Shown: positions 7,996-17,827 of the stretch, in pieces
Layout of the letters: the number at the start of each line of letters is the position of its first letter
How positions within the stretch are numbered: position 1 is the stretch's first letter
Assembly (NCBI RefSeq): GCF_002844235.1
Contig: NZ_PGTS01000003.1
Span: 592,125 to 656,124 of the forward strand
Reading direction: 5' to 3'
Length of the DNA: 64,000 nt
Source: Thalassospira povalilytica
Lineage (GTDB): Bacteria > Pseudomonadota > Alphaproteobacteria > Rhodospirillales > Thalassospiraceae
Made by a program: the position numbers and the translations under genes
The notes under the pieces: model-generated
Databases searched by the model: none
Told to the model about the DNA's origin: nothing
Seen by the model: only the letters and a program-made list of their open reading frames with translations

Positions 7996-9291
7996 ATGAG
8001 CCTCAATAGCGCCCTGAATTCCGCCGTTTTAGGTCTGAATGCACAATCGACATCGCTTGGCATCATTTCGGGCAATATCTCAAACAGTGAAACTGTCGGG
8101 TACAAAGACAGCAGCGCGTCATTTTCATCGCTGGTGACGACACCGGGATCGACCACCCAGGGGTATTCCAACGGTGTGACGACCACGACCCTGACCAATG
8201 TTTCGTCGCAGGGCCTGATTGAATCGGATTCCACTGCAACCAGTCTTGCGATTTCGGGTGACGGCTTCTTTGTCGTGACCGATGGTAACGGGGATACCTA
8301 TTACACCCGTGCCGGTGATTTTTCCGCGGATTCAAACGGCGATCTTGTGAATAGCTCGGGCTATTACCTGATGGGGTATGCGCTCAATTCCGATGGCGAG
8401 CCCGCATCGGGGACGGTGCCGACCAGTACTTCTGCCCTGACCACCATCAATCTTGAAAATCTGACCGGCACCGCCGAGGCTACGACAGAAACATCAATTG
8501 TCGCCAACCTGCCTGCGGATGCGGAAGTCGGTGACAGTTTCTCGATCGATGTTGAGGTCTTTGACAGCCTGGGTACCAGCCACACCATTACCTATGAATA
8601 TACAAAGACTGCCGCGAACGAGTGGGAACTTGATTATTCCGATCCGGTACTGACGTCAGACGGGACCACGGTTACGGGCACCACGTCTGGCGGGCCGCTG
8701 ACCATTACGTTCAATTCCGATGGTGAACTGGAATCGATCGAAGACGGCGGTGGCAACGATGTGACCGACAGCGCCACGCTGACTGTGACCGGCTGGACGA
8801 CCGGTGCGTCTGACAGCACCATCGTTACCGACATGGGCACAGCCGGCAAAAATGATGGTTTGCAGCAATATGCGTCGGATGATGAAGACGGCGACATGAC
8901 GCTTTATTCCGTCGATCAGAACGGATCGAACTATTCCGAGATTTCCGAAATCTCGATCTCTGACGATGGTGTGGTGTCGGTGACGTATGACAATGGTGTC
9001 AGCGAACCGGTTTATCAGATTGTGCTGGCCGACTTTGCCAATGCAGACGGTCTGATGGCTTATAGCGACACCGTTTACAAGGAAAGCAATACGTCGGGGA
9101 CTTATGTTCTCAAGACGCCGGGTGATGGTGGTACCGGAACGATTGCGGACTATTCGCTGGAAAGTTCGACGGTTGATACGACATCCCAGTTTTCAAAGAT
9201 GATTGTCGCACAGCAGGCCTATTCGGCCGCCGCACAGGTCATTTCGACCACCAGCGACATGTATGACACCCTGATTTCTTCCGTAAACTAA
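7996..9291 (+). CDS. flgE: Flagellar hook protein FlgE
   Basis: This is the hook subunit. The 431 residues start with the rod/hook N domain (LNSALNSAVLGLNAQSTSLG, then NISNSETVGYKDSSASF). The middle shows the FlgE pattern SGDGFFVVTDGNGDTYYTRAGDFSADSNGDLVNSSGYYLMGY and a Thr/Ser-rich variable domain. The C terminus has the conserved helix MIVAQQAYSAAAQVISTTSDMYDTLI. It is acidic, like the other axial proteins here. It lies between flgD and a FlgN-like chaperone gene. Confidence 0.95.
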   Translation: MSLNSALNSAVLGLNAQSTSLGIISGNISNSETVGYKDSSASFSSLVTTPGSTTQGYSNGVTTTTLTNVSSQGLIESDSTATSLAISGDGFFVVTDGNGDTYYTRAGDFSADSNGDLVNSSGYYLMGYALNSDGEPASGTVPTSTSALTTINLENLTGTAEATTETSIVANLPADAEVGDSFSIDVEVFDSLGTSHTITYEYTKTAANEWELDYSDPVLTSDGTTVTGTTSGGPLTITFNSDGELESIEDGGGNDVTDSATLTVTGWTTGASDSTIVTDMGTAGKNDGLQQYASDDEDGDMTLYSVDQNGSNYSEISEISISDDGVVSVTYDNGVSEPVYQIVLADFANADGLMAYSDTVYKESNTSGTYVLKTPGDGGTGTIADYSLESSTVDTTSQFSKMIVAQQAYSAAAQVISTTSDMYDTLISSVN

Positions 9292-9303
9292 GGCGAGGCC
9301 GAG

Positions 9304-9744
9304 ATGACCGTACTTAACGCAAACCCGGCTGGCGATCTGTCGATGCCAAAGGATAATGACAAGATCACCAGTATTATGACCCGCCTTGGCGATCTTCTGG
9401 ATGTGGAATGGCGGATCCTTGATCAGGCGCAATATAATCTTTTGCCTGATATCACGGCCGAAAAGACCCTTCTTGAAGAAGAATTGCACAGCGAACTTGC
9501 CAACCAGCGCACCGCCAAGGCAGGCCAGCCGTATGCCGGGGTGATCGTTGATTTTGAAATGGTCAAAGTCCTTCGCGAGAAGCTCAATCGCAATAATATC
9601 CGCCTTAAGGCAAAGCGCGAAGCGTGCCTGAAACGCATTCGTGCGGGCTGGGCGGCGACGGCCGGAGAGGGGGCAACATCCTATGACCAGCAGGGGGACC
9701 TGCAGGGCAAGGCAACCCAGAAAATCTTCAGCATGAAAATGTAA
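9304..9744 (+). CDS. FlgN-like chaperone for hook-filament junction proteins
   Basis: This small (146-residue), helical, charged protein has a central pattern, LGDLLDVEWRILDQAQYNLLPDITAEKTLLEEEL, that matches the FlgN family layout (LL..E...L then EK..L..EL). FlgN binds FlgK and FlgL in the cytoplasm before export. The gene lies between flgE and flgK, which fits. The ATG at 9304 follows GGCGAGG; an internal ATG at 9343 is possible. Sequence similarity is weak, so the call rests on position and helix pattern. Confidence 0.65.
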   Translation: MTVLNANPAGDLSMPKDNDKITSIMTRLGDLLDVEWRILDQAQYNLLPDITAEKTLLEEELHSELANQRTAKAGQPYAGVIVDFEMVKVLREKLNRNNIRLKAKREACLKRIRAGWAATAGEGATSYDQQGDLQGKATQKIFSMKM

Positions 9745-9796
9745 GTCACCATTTTCGATCTTTTTATCAACCGATCAGACCCGATAGGTCACAGCC

Positions 9797-11518
9797 ATGT
9801 CGATCCGTGCCGCACAATCAGCCGCGCTTAGTGCCCTGCAAACCAGTCAGGCTGGGATCAGTGTGTCTTCGGAAAATATCGCCAATGCGTCGGTCGAAGG
9901 ATACACAGCCAAGTCACTGAGCCTTTCCAGCAGTGTGACGACCGGCGCATCGACGGGTGTCACAGTGACATCGGTCGGATCGACCGTGGACAGTTACCTT
10001 TTGAAATCGATCAGCGAAGCGGCATCTGAAAGCGGCTATGCATCGGTTTTTTCAGATCCGCTTAATATCGTGGCGAGCCAGTTCGGGGATGTCGGCGATG
10101 ACGGGTCGATTTCGACCCTGATTGCCGATCTTGAAACCGCAATTGCGGCATTGGCCGTCAGTGCCGACAGCCAGTCCGAGAAATCAACCACGCTCAGCGA
10201 AGCCAACGCAATCGCAGACGAACTGAACAACCTTTCACAGTCCGTTCAGGATCAGCGTGCGAGTGCCGACCAGTCGATTGAAGACACTGTCGATCAGATC
10301 AATGATCTGTTGAATGAAATTCATGCCTATAACAATCAGCTCAGCGGAACCGACGGCACCACGCTGACCACCAGCGAACTCGAAGATGCCCGCGCGCAGG
10401 CCATCAACGAGCTATCGGAACTGGTCGATATCAGCTACTACACCGACTCATCAAACACGACCCAGATCTATATCGGCGGGACGCTCGTGGTTGGCAGTCA
10501 GGTTCAGGAGCTGTCCTATAACGCAGTCGGAACCGTGACCTCGGACACGACATTTGCCGACATCACGGTAAATGGCAATTCGATCACCGACAGCATTTCA
10601 GGCGGCAGTCTGGGCGGTCTGATCGAGTTGCGTGATGAAACGCTTCCTGACATCCAGGAAGAGCTTGATAATCTTGCGACCACATTGATGGACAGCATCA
10701 ACGCGGTTACCAATCTTGGCACAGCATATCCCGCGCCAAGCGAACTGGTCGGATCAGAAGAGGTTGATCTGACCGATGCGTTTTCGGGAACCGGTACGGT
10801 ACGCCTGGCGGCAACCGACGAGGACGGCAATGCCGTTGAAGTCATCGAGATTGATCTGAGCACAATCACAACGGTTCAGGATCTGGTCGATGCGATCAAC
10901 AGTTCGACCTATCTGGATGCGTCGGTCGGCAGTGACGGGACCCTTGAGATCGCGGCATCGGATGATGATTATGGTGTTTCGATTATCAATATGGATGCCA
11001 GTGTCGGTGCCGAAGATCAGGGATTTTCGGATTATTTCGGACTGAACGACATGTTCACCGGAACCGATGCAGGCAATATTTCGGTCAATTCGGCCTGGCT
11101 TGACGATACCAGCAGGCTGCCGGTGGGGTCGGGATCGGACGATGCGACACTGGTAGTCGGTGACAGTGTCATTTCATCGGGCAGTTCCGATGTTGCCGAA
11201 GCACTGGCCGACCTTTTTGACGAGAATGTCAGTTTTGACGCCGCAGGTAATCTTGGCTCGACCAAAACAACATTGTCAGATTATGCGGCTGAAATCCTGT
11301 CAGATGTCGCCCAACAGGCCTCAAGTGCCGAGACCGAGGCCAGTGTTGCGAGCAGTGCCTATGAGGAGCTGGTGGAAAGTTTTTCCAACCAGTACGGCGT
11401 CAACACCGATGAAGAGGCACTGACACTTAGCAATCTTCAAAGTGCATATGAGGCCGCCGCGGCGATTTTGGAAATTACCCAGTCGCTTATGGACACATTG
11501 CTTGAGGCGGTCAGTTAA
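9797..11518 (+). CDS. flgK: Flagellar hook-associated protein FlgK
   Basis: FlgK (HAP1) forms the first junction between hook and filament. The 573 residues start with LSALQTSQAGISVSSENIANASVEGYTAK, the conserved rod/hook/HAP N region. A helical section with QINDLLNEIHAYNNQLSG and LSELVDISYY, typical of FlgK, follows. The C terminus (VNTDEEALTLSNLQSAYEAAAAILEITQSLMDTLLEAV) is the conserved HAP1 ending. It is very acidic. flgL starts 11 bases after its stop. Confidence 0.94.
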   Translation: MSIRAAQSAALSALQTSQAGISVSSENIANASVEGYTAKSLSLSSSVTTGASTGVTVTSVGSTVDSYLLKSISEAASESGYASVFSDPLNIVASQFGDVGDDGSISTLIADLETAIAALAVSADSQSEKSTTLSEANAIADELNNLSQSVQDQRASADQSIEDTVDQINDLLNEIHAYNNQLSGTDGTTLTTSELEDARAQAINELSELVDISYYTDSSNTTQIYIGGTLVVGSQVQELSYNAVGTVTSDTTFADITVNGNSITDSISGGSLGGLIELRDETLPDIQEELDNLATTLMDSINAVTNLGTAYPAPSELVGSEEVDLTDAFSGTGTVRLAATDEDGNAVEVIEIDLSTITTVQDLVDAINSSTYLDASVGSDGTLEIAASDDDYGVSIINMDASVGAEDQGFSDYFGLNDMFTGTDAGNISVNSAWLDDTSRLPVGSGSDDATLVVGDSVISSGSSDVAEALADLFDENVSFDAAGNLGSTKTTLSDYAAEILSDVAQQASSAETEASVASSAYEELVESFSNQYGVNTDEEALTLSNLQSAYEAAAAILEITQSLMDTLLEAVS

Positions 11519-11529
11519 GGGATCAGAAA

Positions 11530-12441
11530 ATGCGCGTTTCCACAGCCGCAATGCAACAGAATATGCTAAGCCAGATCCGATCGGTACAGTCGCAACTGGC
11601 CGAGGCCACCGAACAATCCAGTTCGGGGGTCAAATCGGATTCCTATGCCGGGGTTGCGGATAATGCCTATGTTATTGCGACCCTGAGTGCGGAAATTTCC
11701 GAGGCCGCAGCCTATGCCGACATTGCCGAAGAAATCCAGACACGTGTTGAAGTCTATTATTCGACGTTAAATGACATGGTCGATCTTTTGACTGAAATGA
11801 CGTCGGATTTGTCGGGTGCATTAAGTACCGGGACAGACAAAGCATACGGTATCAATGAGTCTGCTGGTGCCGCACTTGAGACATTTGCGTCGCTTTTGAA
11901 CACCCAATATGAAGGTCGTTATATCTATGCCGGGTCGGCATCCGATACGGCACCGGTTTCGGTTGATACCGCCGATTATGCGGTGATCACCAGCCCGTCG
12001 ACCACAGATCTGAGCTATTATTCCGGTAACAGTGATATTGCATCGGCCAAGGTCGCGGACGGCACGACAATCGAATACGGGATTACCGCACAGGAAGATG
12101 CGTTCGAACAGGCATTGCGGGCCTTGAACCTTGCGGCGAATGCCAGCACCGATCCGGTGGATGAAGCCGCCCTGACCGAGGCGATGGAACTGATTGAATC
12201 GGCAGCAGCCGGTTTGTCAGAACTGCAAAATCAGGTGTCCTACACCCAGGACCAGCTTGAAGCGGTGGTCGATATGCATACCGATTTTCAACTGGCGGCC
12301 GAGGGAACGGTTTCCAATCTGGCCGATGTTGATCTGGCCGAAGCTGTTGTGACGCTTGAAACGCTTTCGATCCAGCTAGAAGCATCCTATTCGATCACAG
12401 CACAGATCAGCGACATGTCGTTGTTCGAATATTTGCGTTAA
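11530..12441 (+). CDS. flgL: Flagellar hook-associated protein FlgL
   Basis: FlgL (HAP3) is the second junction protein, structurally related to flagellin. The 303 residues begin MRVSTAAMQQNMLSQIRSVQSQLAEATEQSSSG, the flagellin-like N helix, and contain FASLLNTQYEGRYIYAGSASDTAPV, a FlgL hallmark. The C-terminal helix (LADVDLAEAVVTLETLSIQLEASYSITAQISDMSLFEYL) completes the D0 pair. It is the last gene of the flgD-flgE-flgN-flgK-flgL run; the next gene is convergent. Confidence 0.95.
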   Translation: MRVSTAAMQQNMLSQIRSVQSQLAEATEQSSSGVKSDSYAGVADNAYVIATLSAEISEAAAYADIAEEIQTRVEVYYSTLNDMVDLLTEMTSDLSGALSTGTDKAYGINESAGAALETFASLLNTQYEGRYIYAGSASDTAPVSVDTADYAVITSPSTTDLSYYSGNSDIASAKVADGTTIEYGITAQEDAFEQALRALNLAANASTDPVDEAALTEAMELIESAAAGLSELQNQVSYTQDQLEAVVDMHTDFQLAAEGTVSNLADVDLAEAVVTLETLSIQLEASYSITAQISDMSLFEYLR

Positions 12442-12488
12442 TTGGGGATTTCGGATTCTTGCACGGAATTCCGGATCAAATGTCGATT

Positions 12489-13361
12489 TTACTGCGATGC
12501 TTCGGACAATATCCCGTATTTCGCGAGGATTTTGTCATACAGGCCATTTTTGCGAATGGTGGAAAGCCCGACGTTAAGTTGGGCCAAAAGCAGACTGGCA
12601 TGTTCGGTTGTACGCGAGATGCAGGAATAATACGGATCGTTTGACAGGATTTTGCTTTTGATTTTGTCGATATCTGTCGCACCACTTTTACCGACATTGA
12701 GCACATAATCCATTGGGGCCCGAAATGACAGGGCGGCGTCCAGTCGCTTGGACAGCAAAAGATTGACCAGTGTGGTTTCGCTGTTGGCCATGATGATATC
12801 AAGGCCGGCCTTGCGTGCCGCCGTTTCCAGGTTATAGCCGTTCACCACCCCGACGGTCATGTCGCGCGCATCGGCAAGGGTTTCAACAGACCCAAGAACC
12901 TCGTCACGGGTGGAATAAATGGCAACGCGTACATGGCCAAGGATATCGGAAAACAGAAAGTCCGCTTCGCGTTCCGGCAGGTAGCTGCAGGAACACAGGC
13001 CGTCGACCTGCCCCGTTCTGGCAAGGAAATAGGCGCGTTTCCACGGGTAAAATGGCGTCAGCAACGTGATGTTGCGTGTGGCAAACGCGGCCCGAAGAAT
13101 TTCAACGTCATAGCCGGGTTCGGTTGCCTTGTCGGCGATTTTGGCCGGCGGAAACGGATTGCAGGCAAGGGTGATGGTTTCGTGGTTGCCTGCCGGGGGG
13201 ATTAGCGTGTTTTGCGCAGATGCAATGGTGCTGATCGATATCAGGGTCACGGCAAAAAGCGCGATGACCGCATTGATCCAATTTTTAAGCCGGTCCTTGC
13301 CGGTGGCACAATCAGTGATCCGGTGACGTAAATTCTTGGGAAAATATGCTGCTATGCGCAT
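12489..13361 (-). CDS. Periplasmic solute-binding protein, family 3 type
   Basis: The 290-residue protein has a hydrophobic N-terminal export segment (AVIALFAVTLISISTIASAQ) after a basic extension. Its mature part has the bacterial extracellular solute-binding family 3 layout (ITLACNPFPPAKIADKATEPGYDVEIL, YPWKRAYFLARTGQVDGLC, then LADARDMTVGVVNGYNLE). Proteins of this kind bind amino acids or similar ligands, but no ABC permease genes are nearby. It may act alone or be an orphan. It ends convergently with flgL and has Cys residues (LCSCSY) near the ligand region. Confidence 0.75.
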   Translation of the reverse strand: MRIAAYFPKNLRHRITDCATGKDRLKNWINAVIALFAVTLISISTIASAQNTLIPPAGNHETITLACNPFPPAKIADKATEPGYDVEILRAAFATRNITLLTPFYPWKRAYFLARTGQVDGLCSCSYLPEREADFLFSDILGHVRVAIYSTRDEVLGSVETLADARDMTVGVVNGYNLETAARKAGLDIIMANSETTLVNLLLSKRLDAALSFRAPMDYVLNVGKSGATDIDKIKSKILSNDPYYSCISRTTEHASLLLAQLNVGLSTIRKNGLYDKILAKYGILSEASQ

Positions 13362-13518
13362 GTAGGTTCCGGTTTCAAAGATCTGCCATTCTTAAACAAG
13401 TTCAAGATGATATCACGCTTTGGGCGCAATGTATTATTTCTCTTGTCGGCAGGAATTGCGTTAGATCAGGCAGGTCAAATCAATCTGGAAATCAACATGG
13501 CAGATCGGCACGGAAATG

Positions 13519-13548
13519 AAAAAGGCCGGTGCAAAGACCGGCCTTTTT
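13519..13548 (-). terminator. Terminator after pckA
   Basis: AAAGGCCGGT pairs with ACCGGCCTTT and, read on the minus strand, is followed by a run of T. It lies just beyond the pckA stop. Confidence 0.85.
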
Positions 13549-13567
13549 GCAATATGTCGACAGCGGA

Positions 13568-15193
13568 TTATTCGGCTGCTTTGACTTCTGCGCTGCTGCG
13601 GATTGCGGCTTCGCGGACATCGTCGGTGACATGTTCTTCGAACTTCGCAAAGTTCTTTTCGAACAGACCGGTCAGGTTGGCAGCGGCCTTGTCGTAGGCT
13701 GCCTTGTCGCTCCAGCTTTCACGCGGGTTCAGAACTTCTGCCGGGATATCGCCACATGCGGTCGGATATGCCAGACCGAAATACGGATCGGTCGCAAATT
13801 CGGCATTTTCCAATTCGCCATTCAGGGCCGCATTCAGAAGACCACGGGTGTAACCGATCTTCATGCGCGAACCAACGCCATAGCCGCCACCGGACCAGCC
13901 GGTATTGACCAGCCAGCAATTGGCTTCGTGTTTTTCCATCAGTTCACCAAGCAGCTTGGCATAAACGGACGGATGGCGCGGCATGAACGGTGCGCCAAAG
14001 CATGCGGAAAACGCCGCGGTCGGTTCCTTGACACCTTTTTCGGTGCCGGCAACCTTGGCGGTGTAACCTGACAGGAAGTGATACATCGCCTGTGCCGAGG
14101 TCAGTTTTGCGATCGGCGGCAGAACGCCAAATGCATCACAGGTCAGCATGATGATGTTTTTCGGATGACCACCACGACCGGTTTCCGAGGCATTCGGAAT
14201 GAATTCGATCGGATAGGAAGAACGGGTATTTTCGGTGTGACGGGCATCGTCGAGGTCAAGCTCGCGCGATTGCTTGTTCATCACAACGTTTTCAAGAACG
14301 GTACCGAAACGCTCGGTGGTGGCAAAGATTTCCGGTTCCGCTTCACGCGAAAGCTTGATCACCTTTGCATAGCAACCGCCTTCGAAGTTGAAGACGCCGT
14401 CTTCGCCCCAGCCATGTTCGTCGTCACCGATCAGGGTGCGCGACGCATCCGCAGAAAGCGTGGTTTTGCCGGTGCCCGACAGGCCAAAGAAGATCGCGGT
14501 GTCGCCGTCTTTGCCCATGTTGGCCGAGCAATGCATCGGCATGACGCCTTTGGCCGGAAGGATGTGGTTGAGAACCGAGAAAATCGATTTCTTCATTTCG
14601 CCGGCATACCAGGTGCCGCCGATGATGACCATTTTGCGTTCGAAGCTGACCATCACGAAAACTTCGGAACGGGTGCCATCGACTTCTGGATCAGCCTGAA
14701 GGCCCGGAGCATGAAGGATGGTGAATTCCGGTGCGAAATCGCGAAGTTCTTCTTTCTGCGGCTGGATGAACATGTTGCGCGCAAAAAGGTTGTGCCACGC
14801 ATTTTCGTTGATCACACGAACCGGAAGACGGAAACGCGGATCAGAACCGGCATAGCAATCCTGGACGAACAGTTCGGTGCCCTGGAAATATGCGCGCACT
14901 TTCTGATAGAGGCGCTCAAATACTTCTGGGCTGACCGGGCGGTTTACATCGCCCCAATCGATATCTGCCTTGGTGCTTTCTTCTTCGACAACGAAACGGT
15001 CCTGTGGGGAACGGCCGGTATGTTCGCCGGTCAGTGCGACAAATGCACCACCCTTGGCGATTTTGCCTTCATTGCGACGGATCGCATGTTCGTAAAGGCC
15101 GGCAGCGTCGAGGTTCCAGTGAACGGCGCCAAGGTTTTTGAGGCCATGAGTTTCAAGGCCTACACGGCTGACAACGGGTCCTGATTGCAGCAC
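13568..15193 (-). CDS. pckA: ATP-dependent phosphoenolpyruvate carboxykinase
   Basis: This enzyme converts oxaloacetate plus ATP to phosphoenolpyruvate, the entry step to gluconeogenesis. The 541 residues match the family length. Visible motifs are [13 protein letters not shown], the P-loop GLSGTGKT at residues 237-244, the metal-binding region LIGDDEHGW, and [10 protein letters not shown]. The start is a GTG at 15193 with AGGAGA five bases upstream. It is monocistronic, with its own terminator, and an inverted repeat in the upstream region may be a regulator site. Confidence 0.97.
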   Translation of the reverse strand: MLQSGPVVSRVGLETHGLKNLGAVHWNLDAAGLYEHAIRRNEGKIAKGGAFVALTGEHTGRSPQDRFVVEEESTKADIDWGDVNRPVSPEVFERLYQKVRAYFQGTELFVQDCYAGSDPRFRLPVRVINENAWHNLFARNMFIQPQKEELRDFAPEFTILHAPGLQADPEVDGTRSEVFVMVSFERKMVIIGGTWYAGEMKKSIFSVLNHILPAKGVMPMHCSANMGKDGDTAIFFGLSGTGKTTLSADASRTLIGDDEHGWGEDGVFNFEGGCYAKVIKLSREAEPEIFATTERFGTVLENVVMNKQSRELDLDDARHTENTRSSYPIEFIPNASETGRGGHPKNIIMLTCDAFGVLPPIAKLTSAQAMYHFLSGYTAKVAGTEKGVKEPTAAFSACFGAPFMPRHPSVYAKLLGELMEKHEANCWLVNTGWSGGGYGVGSRMKIGYTRGLLNAALNGELENAEFATDPYFGLAYPTACGDIPAEVLNPRESWSDKAAYDKAAANLTGLFEKNFAKFEEHVTDDVREAAIRSSAEVKAAE

Positions 15194-15243
15194 GAATCTC
15201 TCCTGGTGGGAATTAAAAGAGCTGGGGGTTAATATCCTAATTT

Positions 15244-15273
15244 ACACAACAATTTGTGGGAAATCGTTGTGTT
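15244..15273. promoter_or_regulatory. Inverted repeat upstream of pckA
   Basis: ACACAAC (15244-15250) and GTTGTGT (15266-15272) are separated by 15 bases, 50-80 bases upstream of the pckA start. It could be an operator; the cognate regulator is unknown. Confidence 0.35.
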
Positions 15274-15413
15274 GAGACATATTGTTACAAAGGTGTCTTA
15301 AAAGCAACCGGTCCTTTTGCCTAATACCTAGGAAAACGTAGCGACTTTTGCGTTTGCGAAAATTCCATGTTCAGGGTCGAAGCAATAAATTTTCGGAATA
15401 CAAATGGTCCGAC

Positions 15414-16187
15414 TTATGCGCGCGATTTTTTGCACATTTCGACCAAAATATCGCGCGCTTCGCCCGGTGAATGGATGGGGCGTGCGAAGTCGATTCTGAT
15501 CGGTGGCTGTTCGGGTTTGTGACAGTCCAGAACCATGCCGTCACAATCAATCGAATGCATTTTCCAGCCGACTGCGGGATCGTGGGACGTGAAATGGGCA
15601 ACAATGTCGGCAATGGCATCAAGATGGTCAGCATTCATGTGGCTGACAATGCCGTCATGACCGGTGACGAGCGGATGACAATCGGGAACGATGAACTGAT
15701 CGCCTTTGAGGCGACGCTGTTTGCCAAATCCTCCGACCCAATAAATTGCATCGACCGCGATCCGGTAAAAGGCGAAATCGGCAAAGTCGGCATACTGCCC
15801 GGCATCGGGCTGTTCGCGCAAATAGCGCGCACGGGTATGGGGATCGGGATCAGCAACAGCTTTGCCAAAAAGTGTCAGCCGCGCGCTGTCTGTCTGGATC
15901 GCGCCGGTCTGCTGGTGCTGCGATTGCGCAAGTGGGGCGGGCGAAAATAACAGTGAGACCCGGTTATCCGCGCGGATATGACGCGTGTGATCGGCAAGAT
16001 CGGAAATCAGCAGCAATGGCGTTCCGTCAATATCAATGACCGGGACAACCATCGAGGTCACGGGCCAGCCGTCAGTGACCTGTTTATGATCGTGGGCAAT
16101 TGTCGCCAATGTCGCCTGATCAGCAATGCGGCAAAGCTGGCGCAATGCACTGGCTGATGGTGGTGGCGGTGGTGTGATCTGGGACAT
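15414..16187 (-). CDS. HugZ-like haem-binding/pyridoxamine-phosphate-oxidase-fold protein
   Basis: This 257-residue protein has an N-terminal split-barrel domain (LCRIADQATLATIAHDHKQ, PVTSMVVPVIDIDGTPLLLISDLADHTRHIRADNRVSLLF) and a C-terminal DUF2470-type domain (GIVSHMNADHLDAIADIVAHF). This combination is found in the HugZ/HutZ haem-degrading family and in related flavin-binding proteins. The role may be haem use or detoxification; direct proof would need the haem ligand. It starts with ATG at 16187 and stands alone on the minus strand. Confidence 0.8.
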   Translation of the reverse strand: MSQITPPPPPSASALRQLCRIADQATLATIAHDHKQVTDGWPVTSMVVPVIDIDGTPLLLISDLADHTRHIRADNRVSLLFSPAPLAQSQHQQTGAIQTDSARLTLFGKAVADPDPHTRARYLREQPDAGQYADFADFAFYRIAVDAIYWVGGFGKQRRLKGDQFIVPDCHPLVTGHDGIVSHMNADHLDAIADIVAHFTSHDPAVGWKMHSIDCDGMVLDCHKPEQPPIRIDFARPIHSPGEARDILVEMCKKSRA

Positions 16188-16309
16188 GGAAATCTACCTT
16201 GTCACGGCGCATGAAACGGATGTGAAATTATCGCAGATTTCCGTCTTCGCGTACATGGCAGGGGCACCCGAACGTCCAAGGACACATTAAAAGCAGGCTG
16301 TGGTTTTAA

Positions 16310-16507
16310 TCAGGAGTCTGTCTGTTTTTGGCGGATGTTTTGATGTGACTTTTTCCGTGTCTTTGATTTGGCAAGGACACGTTTTTTTTCGCCGTCGCTC
16401 AGCCCCATCCATGCGCCGATCTCGTCACCGGTGCGAAAGCAACCGGTGCAATAACCAGCTTTGGCATCAAGGACGCAAATACCGATACAGGGGGATTTGA
16501 CGGGCAT
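16310..16507 (-). CDS. DUF1289 family small Cys-rich protein
   Basis: This 65-residue protein has the DUF1289 signature: SPCIGICVLDAKAGYCTGCFRTGDEIGAW, with four Cys that likely bind a metal or cluster, then a conserved helix and a basic C-terminal tail (KSKTRKKSHQNIRQKQ). The start ATG at 16507 follows AGGAAT. The open frame extends far upstream, but the extension lacks family similarity. Function is unknown; homologues are common in proteobacteria. Confidence 0.85.
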   Translation of the reverse strand: MPVKSPCIGICVLDAKAGYCTGCFRTGDEIGAWMGLSDGEKKRVLAKSKTRKKSHQNIRQKQTDS

Positions 16508-16622
16508 GAAATTCCTGGGTGGGATCGTTAATGATTGATCCCATAGAAAACAGTTTCGCCCGCAAGGATCAAGCCTGAAGCGATCCATGCGGGCGAATAA
16601 ATCTGTGTGGCTTAAGACCGGT

Positions 16623-16820
16623 TTAAAGGCGCGAGAACCAGTTGCGGATCTGACGATCGGCTTCTTCACGTTCAATGCCATAGGCCTCCTGAATAAGGCC
16701 CACCAGTTTTTCACGCTGTCCATCAACGCGGTCGACATCATCTTCGGTCAGGCGGCCCCATTCGCGTTTGACGTGACCGCGTACCTGTTTCCAGCGACCA
16801 GCAATTTGATCCCAATTCAT
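16623..16820 (-). CDS. CsbD family stress-response protein
   Basis: This 65-residue protein starts MNWDQIAGRWKQVRGHVKREWGRLTEDD and continues with the conserved helix DRVDGQREKLVGLIQEAYGIEREEADRQI, the CsbD hallmark. Such proteins are small, abundant and induced by stress, with unknown mechanism. The ATG at 16820 follows AGGAGA. Monocistronic between DUF1289 and the RNA methylase gene. Confidence 0.92.
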   Translation of the reverse strand: MNWDQIAGRWKQVRGHVKREWGRLTEDDVDRVDGQREKLVGLIQEAYGIEREEADRQIRNWFSRL

Positions 16821-17080
16821 CGGGTTCTCCTGCTTTCGGGGTTGCTCGTAATAGTGGCAAATGCCGTATGACTTTAAGAACGAAATTGTGGGCGTGTTGT
16901 TCCATAAAACCGCAAGGCGGGTGAAAACAGCGCGGGCGATTGACGGGTTTATCGGGCGGTTTGCTTGCCTTATCGGGCGCATGGGGGTATAGCCCCGGTG
17001 GGGTATGGACCCCTTGTCTTGTCATGGAGTTGATTTCGCACCGGCCCGAATACGGCGTGACGTGCGGCACGGAGGAAGAT

Positions 17081-17698
17081 ATGCGCGGCTATTTCGGGAT
17101 TGGAATTGAAGGGGCAAGCAAGCCTTTGAATGTGGGCACCCTGTTTCGTTCCGCCCATGCCTTTGGCGCAAGCTTTGCGTTTACGGTTGATGCGGACTTC
17201 CGCGAGGAACGTTCAAACATCACCGATACATCAAAGTCGGGCGAACAGATGCCCTATTACCATTTCCCGGATCATGACAACCTGTTCCTGCCGCAAGGGT
17301 GCCGGATGGTCGGCATTGAACTGACCGCCGATGCGATCGAACTGCCAAGCTTCAAGCATCCGTCACAGGCGGCCTATATCCTGGGGCCGGAACGCGGCAA
17401 CCTGTCCGATGAAATGCAGGAAAAATGCGATTTCATCATCAAGATCCCGATGAGCTTCTGTGTGAATGTCGCGATTGCGGCAAATATCGTGATGTATGAC
17501 CGCCTGATCAGTCTGGGCCGGTTTGCGCCGCGTCCGGTGCGTGCCGGTGCGCCGACCGAACCGAAACCCGAAGCCCATTATGGTGGCTGGATTTCGCGGA
17601 CCCGTGACAAGCGCAAAGGGGACCCGGAAAAATTCCGTCAGGCACCACCACCCGATTATTCGGTGATTGACGGCACACTTGATGATGATGACGCCTGA
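17081..17698 (+). CDS. SpoU/TrmH family RNA 2'-O-methyltransferase
   Basis: This AdoMet-dependent enzyme acts on tRNA or rRNA ribose. The 205-residue protein has the motif 1 region (GIEGASKPLNVGTLFRSAHAFGAS), motif 2 (AAYILGPERGNLSDEMQEKCD) and motif 3 (IPMSFCVNVAIAANIVMYDRL) of the SPOUT fold. The start ATG at 17081 follows GGAGGA; the open frame upstream is spacer. The C-terminal tail is polar (KPEAHYGGWISRTRDKRKGDPEKF). The exact RNA target cannot be told. Confidence 0.9.
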   Translation: MRGYFGIGIEGASKPLNVGTLFRSAHAFGASFAFTVDADFREERSNITDTSKSGEQMPYYHFPDHDNLFLPQGCRMVGIELTADAIELPSFKHPSQAAYILGPERGNLSDEMQEKCDFIIKIPMSFCVNVAIAANIVMYDRLISLGRFAPRPVRAGAPTEPKPEAHYGGWISRTRDKRKGDPEKFRQAPPPDYSVIDGTLDDDDA

Positions 17699-17723
17699 TC
17701 CAAAGACAGTCAGACATACAGAT

Positions 17724-17762
17724 AAAAAAGCAACGGCCGCGAGGGAGGAGCACGGCCGTTGC
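17724..17762 (-). terminator. Terminator after trpE(G)
   Basis: GCAACGGCCG pairs with CGGCCGTTGC and on the minus strand leads into a T run. It lies between convergent trpE(G) and the RNA methylase gene. Confidence 0.8.
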
Positions 17763-17827
17763 GCTTTGTGATCTGCGCGATTGTGTCTTAAGGGGGGGAT
17801 TGACACAGCGCAGATCGGGTGCAGGAA

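Noticed and set aside
14078..15184. Long open frame (368 codons) on the plus strand opposite pckA
   Set aside because: It mirrors pckA, with odd composition rich in Arg, His and Phe, and no family pattern. It is a shadow of a strongly biased gene.
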